A stretch of 5,946 nucleotides of DNA from Candidatus Aminicenantota bacterium. Its GTDB lineage: Bacteria > Acidobacteriota > Aminicenantia > Aminicenantales > UBA8522. Location: the NCBI GenBank assembly GCA_003524335.1, contig DQHV01000356.1, forward strand, positions 1 to 5,946. The letters are read 5' to 3'. Of the stretch, positions 1 through 5,755 are shown piece by piece. The position numbers were made by a program, and so were the translations under genes. The notes beneath the pieces were generated by a model. The model ran no database searches. It was not told where the DNA came from and saw only the letters and a list, made by a program, of their open reading frames with translations. Each line of letters opens with the position of its first letter. Position 1 is the stretch's first letter.

Positions 1-41
1 GGACGGTCGGAGCAGGAACGGTCACAGAGATCTTGGAGTAA
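1..41 (+). CDS. tuf: Elongation factor Tu, C-terminal end (partial, 5' truncated by window)
   Basis: Reading from base 3, the codons give [12 protein letters not shown] and then TAA at 39-41. The first two bases (GG) are the end of a preceding codon, most likely the Arg of the conserved GGRTVGAG motif that closes domain III of EF-Tu. EF-Tu is the cytoplasmic GTPase that brings aminoacyl-tRNA to the ribosomal A site. Only about 13 residues are visible, but TVGAG followed by a short Val/Ile/Leu-rich tail is characteristic. A tuf gene directly before rpsJ is the known bacterial arrangement joining the str and S10 operons. The rest of the gene lies outside the window, so completeness and copy number cannot be judged. 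Confidence 0.92.
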   Translation, partial: TVGAGTVTEILE

Positions 42-71
42 GAGGGAACTCAGGGAAGGCAGAGGACGACA

Positions 72-392
72 ATGGAAAAAATCAGGATCAGGCTTCAATC
101 GTTCGACCACCGGTTGCTCGACCAGTCGGTGAAAGACATCGTCACTAAGGCCAAGCGGACGGGCGCGCGGATCTGCGGTCCGGTCCCCCTGCCTACGGCC
201 ATCCATCGCTATTGCGTCCTCCGGTCTCCCCACGTCGATAAGAAATCGCGCGAGCACTTCGAGATGCGCATCCACAAAAGGCTCATCGACATCTCCGAGT
301 ATAACAACGAGACGATCGAAGAGCTCCAGAAACTGGACCTGCCGGCCGGGATCGATGTCGAGATCCAGGCCTTCGGCACGGGAGGAGAATGA
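72..392 (+). CDS. rpsJ: Small ribosomal subunit protein S10 (NusE)
   Basis: This is a complete 106-residue protein; the family usual is about 101-105. S10 sits in the 30S head and, as NusE, pairs with NusB in transcription antitermination and contacts NusG. Family motifs visible are [16 protein letters not shown] near residues 4-19, GPVPLPT at 36-42, and the [13 protein letters not shown] segment at 52-64 followed by RIHKRLIDI. The C-terminal strand DVEIQAFG ends in a short GTGGE tail. The ATG at 72 has an AGAGGA Shine-Dalgarno-like element at 61-66, 5 nt upstream. It lies 30 nt after the tuf stop, and its TGA is one base before the rplC ATG. It is the first gene of the S10 gene string, and nothing in it looks broken. 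Confidence 0.98.
   Translation: MEKIRIRLQSFDHRLLDQSVKDIVTKAKRTGARICGPVPLPTAIHRYCVLRSPHVDKKSREHFEMRIHKRLIDISEYNNETIEELQKLDLPAGIDVEIQAFGTGGE
381..387 (+). promoter_or_regulatory. Ribosome binding site that fixes the rplC start
   Basis: GGAGGAG lies inside the last codons of rpsJ and is 6 nt before the ATG at 394. It is the strongest Shine-Dalgarno match in this part of the window. It supports 394 as the rplC start over the in-frame ATG at 355, which lies inside rpsJ and would add 13 residues unlike any L3 N-terminus. Confidence 0.85.
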
Positions 393-393
393 G

Positions 394-1038
394 ATGGTGG
401 AAGGGTTGATTGGCAAGAAGGTCGGGATGACCCAGAGCTTTGACGCCGAAGGCAATGTCATCCCCATCACGGTGATCAAGGCCGGTCCGTGCTCCATCAT
501 CCAGAAGAAATCGAAGGAGAAGGACGGCTACGCGGCGGTCCAGCTCGGGCTGGTCGAGGACAAAGGCGTGAAGAAGCCCACCAAACCGCAGTCCGGGCAT
601 TTTCAGAAGTCGGGCCTTCCGCCGGTCCGGATCCTCCGGGAATTCCGGGCCAGCGACCCGGCCGAGCTCAAGGAAGGAGACCAGGTCTTGGTCGATATCT
701 TCCAGGAGGGAGAACTGGTCCATGTGACCGGGACATCCAAGGGGAAAGGGTTCCAGGGTGTGGTCAAGCGGCATGGGTTCCGGGGAGGGGGGGCCAGCCA
801 CGGCTCGATGTTCCACCGGGCTCCCGGGTCGATCGGCGCCTCCTCCTATCCTTCGCGCGTGTGGAAGGGCACCCGGATGGGAGGCCACATGGGCCACGAC
901 AGGGTCACGGTCCGCAACCTGATGGTGATCCGGACGGACAAGGAGAACCACCTTCTCCTGGTTAAGGGAGCCGTCCCCGGCCACCGGGGCAGCTATCTCC
1001 TCATCAGGAAGGACGGGTTCGAGGTCAAGTCGGCCTGA
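394..1038 (+). CDS. rplC: Large ribosomal subunit protein L3 (uL3)
   Basis: This is a 214-residue protein, within the bacterial L3 range (about 205-220). L3 is an early-assembling 50S protein at the base of the subunit, and its long loop reaches toward the peptidyl-transferase centre. The N-terminus [15 protein letters not shown] is the classical start. The central [19 protein letters not shown] (residues 111-129), followed by [15 protein letters not shown], forms the extended rRNA-binding loop, and [14 protein letters not shown] follows at 163-176. At the site where E. coli L3 has the PrmB-methylated Gln150 (GSIGQ) this protein has Ala149 (GSIGAS), which is a known natural variant type. The start at 394 is chosen from the motif and its GGAGGAG site. 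A run of seven G at 787-793 keeps frame. A 20 nt gap to rplD follows the TGA. Confidence 0.98.
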   Translation: MVEGLIGKKVGMTQSFDAEGNVIPITVIKAGPCSIIQKKSKEKDGYAAVQLGLVEDKGVKKPTKPQSGHFQKSGLPPVRILREFRASDPAELKEGDQVLVDIFQEGELVHVTGTSKGKGFQGVVKRHGFRGGGASHGSMFHRAPGSIGASSYPSRVWKGTRMGGHMGHDRVTVRNLMVIRTDKENHLLLVKGAVPGHRGSYLLIRKDGFEVKSA

Positions 1039-1058
1039 GAGGCGGAAGAGAGAGAGCA

Positions 1059-1676
1059 ATGGCGAAAGTTCAAGTCCTCAACGAAAGCGGCCAAGTCGCC
1101 GGCGAACTCGAAGTTCCGACCAAGTTTTTCTCCTATCCCGTGAAACAGCACCTCCTCTACGAGACGGTCATCCAACACCAGGCCAAGGAGAGACGGGGGA
1201 CCGCCGCGACCAAGACGCGGGCGGAGGTCAGCGGTTCCAGCCGCAAGCCCTGGCGGCAGAAGGGCACTGGCCGGGCTAGGGTGGGAAGCATCCGCAGCCC
1301 ACTCTGGCGGAAGGGCGGCACCGTCCATGGGCCTCAGCCCAGAGACTACAATTACGAGATCCCCAAGCAGGCCCGGCGCAACGCCTTGAAATCGGCCCTG
1401 GCCCTGCGTTTCTCCGAGAACCGCCTGCTCGTCCTGGCCGAAGCCAGCTTCAAGGAGCCCAAGACCAAGGAGGCTATTAGGCTGTTGAAAGCTCTCGATC
1501 TGGATTCGGCTCTCATCGTGGACCGGGCCGCCAACAAAAACCTGTTCATCGCCGTCCGCAACATCCCCAAAGTCAAGGCCGTTGACGCCGACCAACTGTC
1601 CGTCTTCGACGTGCTCGCTCACAAATGGCTCGTCTTCACCCAGCGGGCCCTCGAATCCTTGGTGGAGAGGATCTAG
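1059..1676 (+). CDS. rplD: Large ribosomal subunit protein L4 (uL4)
   Basis: This is a complete 205-residue protein, the normal length for bacterial L4 (about 201-210). L4 binds 23S rRNA, and its extended loop lines the constriction of the nascent peptide tunnel together with L22. That loop is clear here: RKPWRQKGTGRARVGSIRSP at residues 62-81, then LWRKGGTVHGPQPRDY. The C-terminal alpha/beta domain follows, with IPKQARRNALKSAL near 101-114 and RNIPKVKAVDADQLSVFDVL near 167-186. In E. coli L4 also represses its own operon through a leader RNA, but no such leader fits in this window. The ATG at 1059 follows a purine-rich GGAAGAG at 1044-1050. The TAG is 2 nt before the rplW ATG. Confidence 0.98.
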   Translation: MAKVQVLNESGQVAGELEVPTKFFSYPVKQHLLYETVIQHQAKERRGTAATKTRAEVSGSSRKPWRQKGTGRARVGSIRSPLWRKGGTVHGPQPRDYNYEIPKQARRNALKSALALRFSENRLLVLAEASFKEPKTKEAIRLLKALDLDSALIVDRAANKNLFIAVRNIPKVKAVDADQLSVFDVLAHKWLVFTQRALESLVERI

Positions 1677-1678
1677 CC

Positions 1679-1972
1679 ATGAAAGACGCCTACCACATTA
1701 TTCTCAAGCCGATCATCACCGAGAAGAGCACTCGGCTCAAAGAGAAAAACCGGGTGGTCTGCTTTCAAGTGGCGAGTCGGGCCAACAAGACGGAGATCAA
1801 GAAGGCGGTGGAGCAGCTGTTCAAGGTCAAGGTCGAGAGCGTCCGCACTCAGAATGAGGTCGGAAAATGGCGGCGTGTCGGTCGCGGCCAGGGCCAGAGG
1901 AGTGATTGGAAGAAGGCCTACGTCAAGCTCAGAGAAGGCGAAAAAATGATCGAATATTTTGAGGCGGTCTAA
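1679..1972 (+). CDS. rplW: Large ribosomal subunit protein L23 (uL23)
   Basis: This is a 97-residue protein with the usual bacterial L23 length. L23 lies at the peptide tunnel exit and is the main docking site for trigger factor and the signal recognition particle. Visible signatures are [13 protein letters not shown] at residues 6-18, [18 protein letters not shown] at 35-52, and the basic [16 protein letters not shown] segment at 69-84, ending in a YFEAV tail. An upstream in-frame ATG at 1625 would add 18 residues that lie inside rplD and match no L23, so 1679 is chosen. It has GGAG at 1664-1667 and sits 2 nt after the rplD stop. The TAA is one base before the rplB ATG. Confidence 0.97.
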   Translation: MKDAYHIILKPIITEKSTRLKEKNRVVCFQVASRANKTEIKKAVEQLFKVKVESVRTQNEVGKWRRVGRGQGQRSDWKKAYVKLREGEKMIEYFEAV

Positions 1973-1973
1973 C

Positions 1974-2801
1974 ATGGCCATCAAATCATACCGACCCCAG
2001 ACTGCAGGCTTGCGGCACAGGACAGGACTGACTTATGAAGAACTCACGACTCGAGACCCCTATAAGCCGCTCCTTGAGTACCTCCCCATCTCCGGAGGGA
2101 GGGATTCGCGCGGCCATCTCTCCGTGCGGCACCGCGGAGGCGGCCACAAGAGGATGTACCGCGCGCTCGACTTCAAACGGGACAAGATCGACATCCCGGG
2201 CACCGTGGAAACAATCGAGTACGACCCCAACCGGTCCGCTTTCATATCCCTCATCAAATACAGGGACGGCGAACGGCGCTACATCCTGACGCCGCTGAAC
2301 ATCAAGGTCGGGCAGACGATCGTCTCCTCGGACGCCCAGGTGGATATACTCCCCGGGAACACTATGCCCCTGCGCTTCATCCCGCTTGGAACCATCATCC
2401 ATAACATCGAGCTCCGAAAGAACAAGGGCGGACAAGTCGCCAAGGCCGCCGGGAGCGGTGCCCAGATCTTAGCGAAAGAAGGGGACTATGCCCAGGTGAG
2501 ACTGCCTTCCTCGGAGATCCGGAAGATCCACCAGGACTGCCGGGCAACGGTGGGTCAGGTCAGCAACTTGGACCACCAGAACATCTCGATCGGCAAGGCC
2601 GGAAGGAGCCGCTGGCTCGGCCGGCGTCCCCATGTCCGCGGTACGGCCATGAACCCCGTCGACCATCCGCACGGCGGGGGCGAGGGCCGGTCCAAGGGCG
2701 GACGTCATCCGGTCAGTCCCGAAGGGATCCCCACCAAGGGATACAAGACGAGGCGGAACAAGCGGACGCAGGCGTTCATCGTCCGGAGAAGGAGTAAATA
2801 G
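1974..2801 (+). CDS. rplB: Large ribosomal subunit protein L2 (uL2)
   Basis: This is a 275-residue protein; bacterial L2 is usually 273-277. L2 is needed for subunit association and peptidyl-transferase assembly. It has the N-terminal region with [20 protein letters not shown] (41-60), the OB-fold and SH3-like central domains, and the C-terminal motif [21 protein letters not shown] (226-246). His231 in the DHPHGGG motif corresponds to the functionally important E. coli His229. The end, [17 protein letters not shown], is the usual basic tail. An in-frame ATG at 1959 lies within rplW and would add five residues, so MAIKSYRP at 1974 is chosen. GAGG at 1961-1964 is a moderate binding site. Of its 33 Arg codons, 12 are CGG and 7 AGG. 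Confidence 0.98.
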   Translation: MAIKSYRPQTAGLRHRTGLTYEELTTRDPYKPLLEYLPISGGRDSRGHLSVRHRGGGHKRMYRALDFKRDKIDIPGTVETIEYDPNRSAFISLIKYRDGERRYILTPLNIKVGQTIVSSDAQVDILPGNTMPLRFIPLGTIIHNIELRKNKGGQVAKAAGSGAQILAKEGDYAQVRLPSSEIRKIHQDCRATVGQVSNLDHQNISIGKAGRSRWLGRRPHVRGTAMNPVDHPHGGGEGRSKGGRHPVSPEGIPTKGYKTRRNKRTQAFIVRRRSK

Positions 2802-2803
2802 CC

Positions 2804-3091
2804 ATGAGCCGGTCTCTCAAGAAAGGTCCGTTTATCGATACCCCCCTTCGGGAGAAGGTCCTGGCGATCCGCTCCGTCAAGGAGAGAAAGGTGATCAAGA
2901 CCTGGTCCCGCCGCTCCACCATCATCCCGGAGATGGTCGGCGTCACTATCGCCGTGCACAACGGGAGGAAATTCATTCCCGTCTTCATCACCGAGAACAT
3001 GGTCGGACATAAGCTGGGGGAATTTTCCCCGACGCGAACCTTTAAGGGCCACACCTCCAAAGCCGCCAGGGCCATTAAAATAGGCAAGTGA
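2804..3091 (+). CDS. rpsS: Small ribosomal subunit protein S19 (uS19)
   Basis: This is a complete 95-residue protein of normal length (about 91-96). S19 is a 30S head protein near the A-site and P-site tRNAs; it pairs with S13 and takes part in the B1 intersubunit bridge region. It opens with the near-invariant [12 protein letters not shown], then has [15 protein letters not shown] at residues 32-46. The [20 protein letters not shown] segment at 51-70 continues into [13 protein letters not shown]. The ATG at 2804 is 2 nt after the rplB TAG, with GAAGGAG at 2788-2794 inside the end of rplB. The TGA is separated by one base from the rplV ATG. Confidence 0.98.
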   Translation: MSRSLKKGPFIDTPLREKVLAIRSVKERKVIKTWSRRSTIIPEMVGVTIAVHNGRKFIPVFITENMVGHKLGEFSPTRTFKGHTSKAARAIKIGK

Positions 3092-3092
3092 G

Positions 3093-3455
3093 ATGGAAGA
3101 GAGAAGCTTCGTATCGCATGCGATCGCCAGGTTTGTCCGGATCTCTCCCCAGAAGGCCCGGCTAGTAGCGGACCTCGTCCGCGACCGGTTTGTGGGAGAG
3201 GCGCTGACCATCCTGCATTTCTCGAATAAAAAGAAGGCCAGCCAGATCATCGAAAAGGTCCTCCGCTCGGCCGTCGCCAACGCCCAGCAGAAGGTCCCCA
3301 ACCTCGATGTCGACAACCTCTTCATCGGCCAAATCTATGTCAACCAGGGCCCCCAGATGAAGAGGGTCCGGCCGGCGCCCATGGGCAGAGCTTTTCGCAT
3401 CCAGAAGAAGATGAGCCATGTCCATGTCTATCTTGAGGAAAAGAAAGGGAGATAA
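3093..3455 (+). CDS. rplV: Large ribosomal subunit protein L22 (uL22)
   Basis: This is a 120-residue protein, at the longer end for bacterial L22 (E. coli 110). L22 contacts all domains of 23S rRNA, and its beta-hairpin forms the tunnel constriction with L4, a site where macrolide-resistance changes occur. The globular part shows RISPQKARLVADLVR at residues 16-30 and the helix KKASQIIEKVLRSAVANAQ near 47-65. The hairpin runs about 83-110, with VNQGPQMKRVRPAPMGRAFR and then KKMSHVHV. No hairpin deletion or insertion is apparent. The start at 3093 is one base after the rpsS stop and has only a weak AGG at 3082-3084 upstream, which suggests reinitiation by ribosomes finishing rpsS. An EEKKGR tail ends the protein. 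Confidence 0.97.
   Translation: MEERSFVSHAIARFVRISPQKARLVADLVRDRFVGEALTILHFSNKKKASQIIEKVLRSAVANAQQKVPNLDVDNLFIGQIYVNQGPQMKRVRPAPMGRAFRIQKKMSHVHVYLEEKKGR
3448..3451 (+). promoter_or_regulatory. Ribosome binding site for the GTG start of rpsC
   Basis: GGAG within the last codons of rplV is preceded by AAGAAAG and lies 7 nt before the GTG at 3459. Together with the conserved [12 protein letters not shown] text that begins right after the GTG, it fixes a non-ATG start for rpsC. Confidence 0.75.
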
Positions 3456-3458
3456 ACA

Positions 3459-4127
3459 GTGGGCCAGAAGACTCATCCACTCGGTTTTCGTTTGGGGTTC
3501 AACAGGACGTGGTCCTCACGGTGGTTCTCCAGAGGCAAGGACTACAGCCGGCTGGTCCATGAGGACCTGAAGATGAAGAAGGCGATCAAAGAGAAGTACT
3601 ACCACGCCGGCATCGCCGAGGTCGTCATCGAGCGGGTCGGCCCCAAACTGAGGGTCATCATCCACACCGCTCGTCCCGGGATCATCATCGGGCGGGGAGG
3701 GAAAGAGATCGAGAGCCTCAAGAACTTCCTTGAAGGGATCGCCAAGCGGGAGGTCTATGTGGATATCCGCGAGGTCGACAAGCCCGAGCTCAACTCCCTG
3801 CTGGTCGGCGAAGGGATCGGGGTCCAGCTCGAGAAAAGGATCGCCTATCGGCGGGCCATGCGCAAGGCCGTGGACATAGCCCTGAAGATGGGCGCCAAGG
3901 GCATCAAGGTGATGTGCTCGGGCCGACTGGGCGGGGTCGAGATCGCCCGGTCCGAGTGGTATCTCAAGGGCCGGCTTCCCCTCCAGACCCTGCGGGCCGA
4001 CATCGACTACGCCTTCACCCAGGCCTTCACCACGTACGGACAGATCGGGATCAAAGTCTGGATCTACCGGGGAGATGTCGAGAAGGCCAAGATGACTTCC
4101 CAGACGGCCGAGGTCGAGGAGATCTGA
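3459..4127 (+). CDS. rpsC: Small ribosomal subunit protein S3 (uS3), GTG start
   Basis: This is a 222-residue protein; bacterial S3 is commonly 210-240. S3 sits at the mRNA entry channel of the 30S head. It begins with the classical [13 protein letters not shown], encoded from a GTG. The type II KH domain lies in the N-terminal half, with the GxxG loop as GRGG at residues 78-81 in [14 protein letters not shown]. The C-terminal domain shows [23 protein letters not shown] (129-151), [11 protein letters not shown] and then [14 protein letters not shown]. The basic residues Arg131, Arg132 and Arg135 match the E. coli mRNA-helicase positions Arg131, Arg132 and Lys135. It starts 3 nt after rplV and ends 2 nt before rplP. 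Confidence 0.98.
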   Translation: MGQKTHPLGFRLGFNRTWSSRWFSRGKDYSRLVHEDLKMKKAIKEKYYHAGIAEVVIERVGPKLRVIIHTARPGIIIGRGGKEIESLKNFLEGIAKREVYVDIREVDKPELNSLLVGEGIGVQLEKRIAYRRAMRKAVDIALKMGAKGIKVMCSGRLGGVEIARSEWYLKGRLPLQTLRADIDYAFTQAFTTYGQIGIKVWIYRGDVEKAKMTSQTAEVEEI

Positions 4128-4129
4128 CC

Positions 4130-4552
4130 ATGTTGATGCCGAGTAAAGTCAAGTTCCGCAAGAGCCAGAGGGGCCGGATGCGGGGCAAGGCCAGCCGGGG
4201 CGCCGAACTTTCGTTCGGGGAATTCGGCCTCCAAGCCCTCGAACCCTGCTGGCTGACGGCGCGCCAGATCGAGGCCGGCCGCATCACCATCACGCGGCAC
4301 ATGAGAAGGCGGGGCAAGCTCTGGGTCCGGGTTTTCCCCTGGAAACCCGTCACCAAGAAGCCGACCGAGGTGCGGATGGGAAAGGGCAAGGGCGACCCCG
4401 AGTTCTGGGTCGACGTCATCCGGCCGGGACGGATCATCTTCGAGCTCGAGGGCATTCCAGACAGCGTGGCCAAGGAAGCGATGAGGCTGGCCGCCCACAA
4501 GCTGCCCATCAAGACACGCTTCATATCGAGAGAGAATCGAGAACTGAGATGA
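4130..4552 (+). CDS. rplP: Large ribosomal subunit protein L16 (uL16)
   Basis: This is a 140-residue protein, normal for L16 (about 136-144). L16 is a late-assembling 50S protein next to the A-site tRNA elbow and 5S rRNA. Its start [16 protein letters not shown] matches the family's MLxPKxxKFRKxx[14 protein letters not shown] is at 42-52, the P-loop-like basic segment [18 protein letters not shown] at 77-94, and [11 protein letters not shown] at 121-131. Arg82 corresponds to E. coli Arg81, which can be hydroxylated. Residue 71 is Trp in [10 protein letters not shown], where Asp is usual in the sequences I recall. The ATG at 4130 has GAGGAG at 4116-4121 in rpsC. The possible in-frame extension upstream lies inside rpsC and is rejected. 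Its TGA overlaps the rpmC ATG by four bases. Confidence 0.97.
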   Translation: MLMPSKVKFRKSQRGRMRGKASRGAELSFGEFGLQALEPCWLTARQIEAGRITITRHMRRRGKLWVRVFPWKPVTKKPTEVRMGKGKGDPEFWVDVIRPGRIIFELEGIPDSVAKEAMRLAAHKLPIKTRFISRENRELR

Positions 4553-4746
4553 AAGCGCAAGAACTGAGGGAATTGACCGAGGACGAGCTTCAGCAAAAGG
4601 AAAAGGACCTCGCCGACCAGCTCTTCAAGCTGCGCTTCCAGCATGCTGTGGGGCAGGTGGAGAACGCCATGAAGCTCCGGACCATCCGGCGGGACCTGGC
4701 CCGGATTAAGACCGTGCGCAAGGAAAAGGGCCGGAGAAAGGAATAG
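4549..4746 (+). CDS. rpmC: Large ribosomal subunit protein L29 (uL29)
   Basis: This is a 65-residue protein, the typical L29 size (60-72). L29 is a small two-helix protein beside L23 at the tunnel exit. The pattern [17 protein letters not shown], then [20 protein letters not shown] and [18 protein letters not shown], is the family's signature, with two long helices around 8-32 and 39-58. Its ATG overlaps the rplP stop as ATGA at 4549-4552. Upstream there is only GAGAGAG-like purine sequence and no clear Shine-Dalgarno site, so translation probably depends on coupling to rplP. The TAG is 2 nt before the rpsQ ATG. The protein is strongly basic at its C-terminus (KEKGRRKE). Confidence 0.96.
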   Translation: MKAQELRELTEDELQQKEKDLADQLFKLRFQHAVGQVENAMKLRTIRRDLARIKTVRKEKGRRKE

Positions 4747-4748
4747 AG

Positions 4749-5048
4749 ATGGAAGCTAAGCCCACCAAGAGAAAAACAACCAAAATCGGCGTGGTTGTCG
4801 GGAAAAAGATGAAGAAGACCGTTACCGTGCGGGTCGAGCGGCAGCTGCGCCATCCCCTTTACAAGAAGATCATCAAACGGCAGAAGAAGTTCCTGGCCCA
4901 CGATGAATACGAGAAATGCAAGCTGGGTGATGTCGTGCGGATCATCGAGACTCGGCCCATCAGCAAGCGCAAGCGCTGGCGGGTCACCGAGATTGTCGGC
5001 CTCTCGGCGGCCGAGGTCGAGCCCGAGAGCGGGGAGATGAAAGAATGA
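4749..5048 (+). CDS. rpsQ: Small ribosomal subunit protein S17 (uS17)
   Basis: This is a 99-residue protein, longer than the 84 of E. coli. S17 is an OB-fold primary binder of 16S rRNA (h7/h11 area) in the 30S body. The core runs from about residue 12, with [19 protein letters not shown] at 13-31 and [19 protein letters not shown] at 35-53. It continues with [20 protein letters not shown] at 58-77. The extra length is a Lys/Thr-rich N-terminus ([10 protein letters not shown]) and an acidic tail ([14 protein letters not shown]). The ATG at 4749 follows AAAGGA at 4737-4742. The stop overlaps the rplN start in ATGA at 5045-5048. Confidence 0.97.
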   Translation: MEAKPTKRKTTKIGVVVGKKMKKTVTVRVERQLRHPLYKKIIKRQKKFLAHDEYEKCKLGDVVRIIETRPISKRKRWRVTEIVGLSAAEVEPESGEMKE

Positions 5049-5413
5049 TCCAGATGCGAACGATGCTCAAGGTGGCCGATAACTCCGGCGCCCGGATGAT
5101 CATGTGCATCACTCCCCAGGGGGGAGGCGTCGGTCGGCTGGCGACCCTCGGCGACATCATCTCGGCATCGGTCAAAGAGGCCGAGCCGGAGAGCAAGATC
5201 CCCAAGGGCAAGGTCGTCCGGGCGGTGGTCGTCCGGACGAGGAAGGAAGTCCGCCGCAAGGACGGATCCTACATCCGGTTCGATGACAACGCCGCCGTGA
5301 TCATCGACAAGGCCGGCGAGCCGGTGGGTACCCGCGTGTTCGGCCCGGTGGGGAGGGAGCTGCGGGAGAGGAAATTTATGAAGATCGTATCGCTGGCCCC
5401 GGAGGTCCTTTGA
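5045..5413 (+). CDS. rplN: Large ribosomal subunit protein L14 (uL14)
   Basis: This is a 122-residue protein, exactly the usual bacterial length. L14 is a beta-barrel 50S interface protein that contributes to bridge B5/B8 with h14 of 16S rRNA and is the docking site of the silencing factor RsfS. Signatures are the start [37 protein letters not shown] (57-76) with [12 protein letters not shown], and the end [20 protein letters not shown] followed by VSLAPEVL. Residues 22-36 ([15 protein letters not shown]) differ from the more common KVLGGSxRRYAxxG text. GGGGAG at 5031-5036 is a good binding site 8 nt before the ATG. The TGA shares its last base with the rplX ATG. Confidence 0.98.
   Translation: MIQMRTMLKVADNSGARMIMCITPQGGGVGRLATLGDIISASVKEAEPESKIPKGKVVRAVVVRTRKEVRRKDGSYIRFDDNAAVIIDKAGEPVGTRVFGPVGRELRERKFMKIVSLAPEVL
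5401..5405 (+). promoter_or_regulatory. Ribosome binding site for rplX
   Basis: GGAGG, encoding part of the L14 C-terminus, lies 7 nt before the ATG at 5413 and 4 nt before an adjacent in-frame TTG at 5410. The spacing favours ATG 5413 as the rplX start. The choice changes the protein by only one Met. Confidence 0.75.
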
Positions 5414-5745
5414 TGAGCAGACTGGGGCTGAAAAAGGGAGATGTGGTCATCGTCCGGAAGGGAAAAGACAAGGGCAAAACCGGCAAAGTCCTGATGATCC
5501 TGCCCGAGAAAAACCGGGTCATTGTCGAGAAGATCAACTTCGTCAAGGAATTCATGCGTCCCGACCGCAGCCGCAATATCCAGGGGGGGATCATGGAGAA
5601 GGAGGCGCCCCTCTCCGTCGCCAACGTCATGATCTTCTGCTCGGAGTGCGGGCTGGGCGTCCGGGTGAAGAAGAAGGCGCTCGAGGACGGCAGCCGTATC
5701 CGGATCTGCCAGAAGTGCGAGCTGAGCCTGGAGAAAGAGAAGTGA
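5413..5745 (+). CDS. rplX: Large ribosomal subunit protein L24 (uL24), four-cysteine form
   Basis: This is a 110-residue protein, within the bacterial range (about 101-115). L24 is an assembly-initiator protein that binds the 5' domain of 23S rRNA and sits near the tunnel exit. The N-terminal KOW motif is clear: [20 protein letters not shown] at residues 6-25, then [17 protein letters not shown]. The linker with [21 protein letters not shown] (54-74) is typical. The C-terminal part has Cys76, Cys79, Cys99 and Cys102 (CSEC and CQKC, 19 residues apart). These are expected to bind one zinc ion, as in other C4-type L24 proteins; E. coli L24 lacks them. The ATG overlaps the rplN TGA by one base. 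A seven-G run at 5583-5589 keeps frame. The TGA is 10 nt before rplE. Confidence 0.97.
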   Translation: MSRLGLKKGDVVIVRKGKDKGKTGKVLMILPEKNRVIVEKINFVKEFMRPDRSRNIQGGIMEKEAPLSVANVMIFCSECGLGVRVKKKALEDGSRIRICQKCELSLEKEK

Positions 5746-5755
5746 GGGAGAAGCG

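Noticed and set aside
787..793. Run of seven G in rplC, and a similar run at 5583-5589 in rplX
   Set aside because: Considered as slippage or frameshift sites, but L3 and L24 motifs continue in the same frame on both sides, so they are simply Gly codons.
489..965. 158-codon + strand frame inside rplC
   Set aside because: It is an out-of-frame shadow of L3, rich in Gly, Arg and Pro, with no plausible start signal.
283..1059. 258-codon open frame on the - strand across rpsJ and rplC
   Set aside because: It is a shadow of the GC-rich + strand genes; the translation is low-complexity and Pro/Arg/Asp-rich with no family motif, and rplC explains the region fully.
3914..4129. In-frame N-terminal extension of rplP back to 3914
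   Set aside because: It lies wholly within rpsC in another frame. The L16 family starts at the MLxP motif encoded at 4130, which has its own GAGGAG site.
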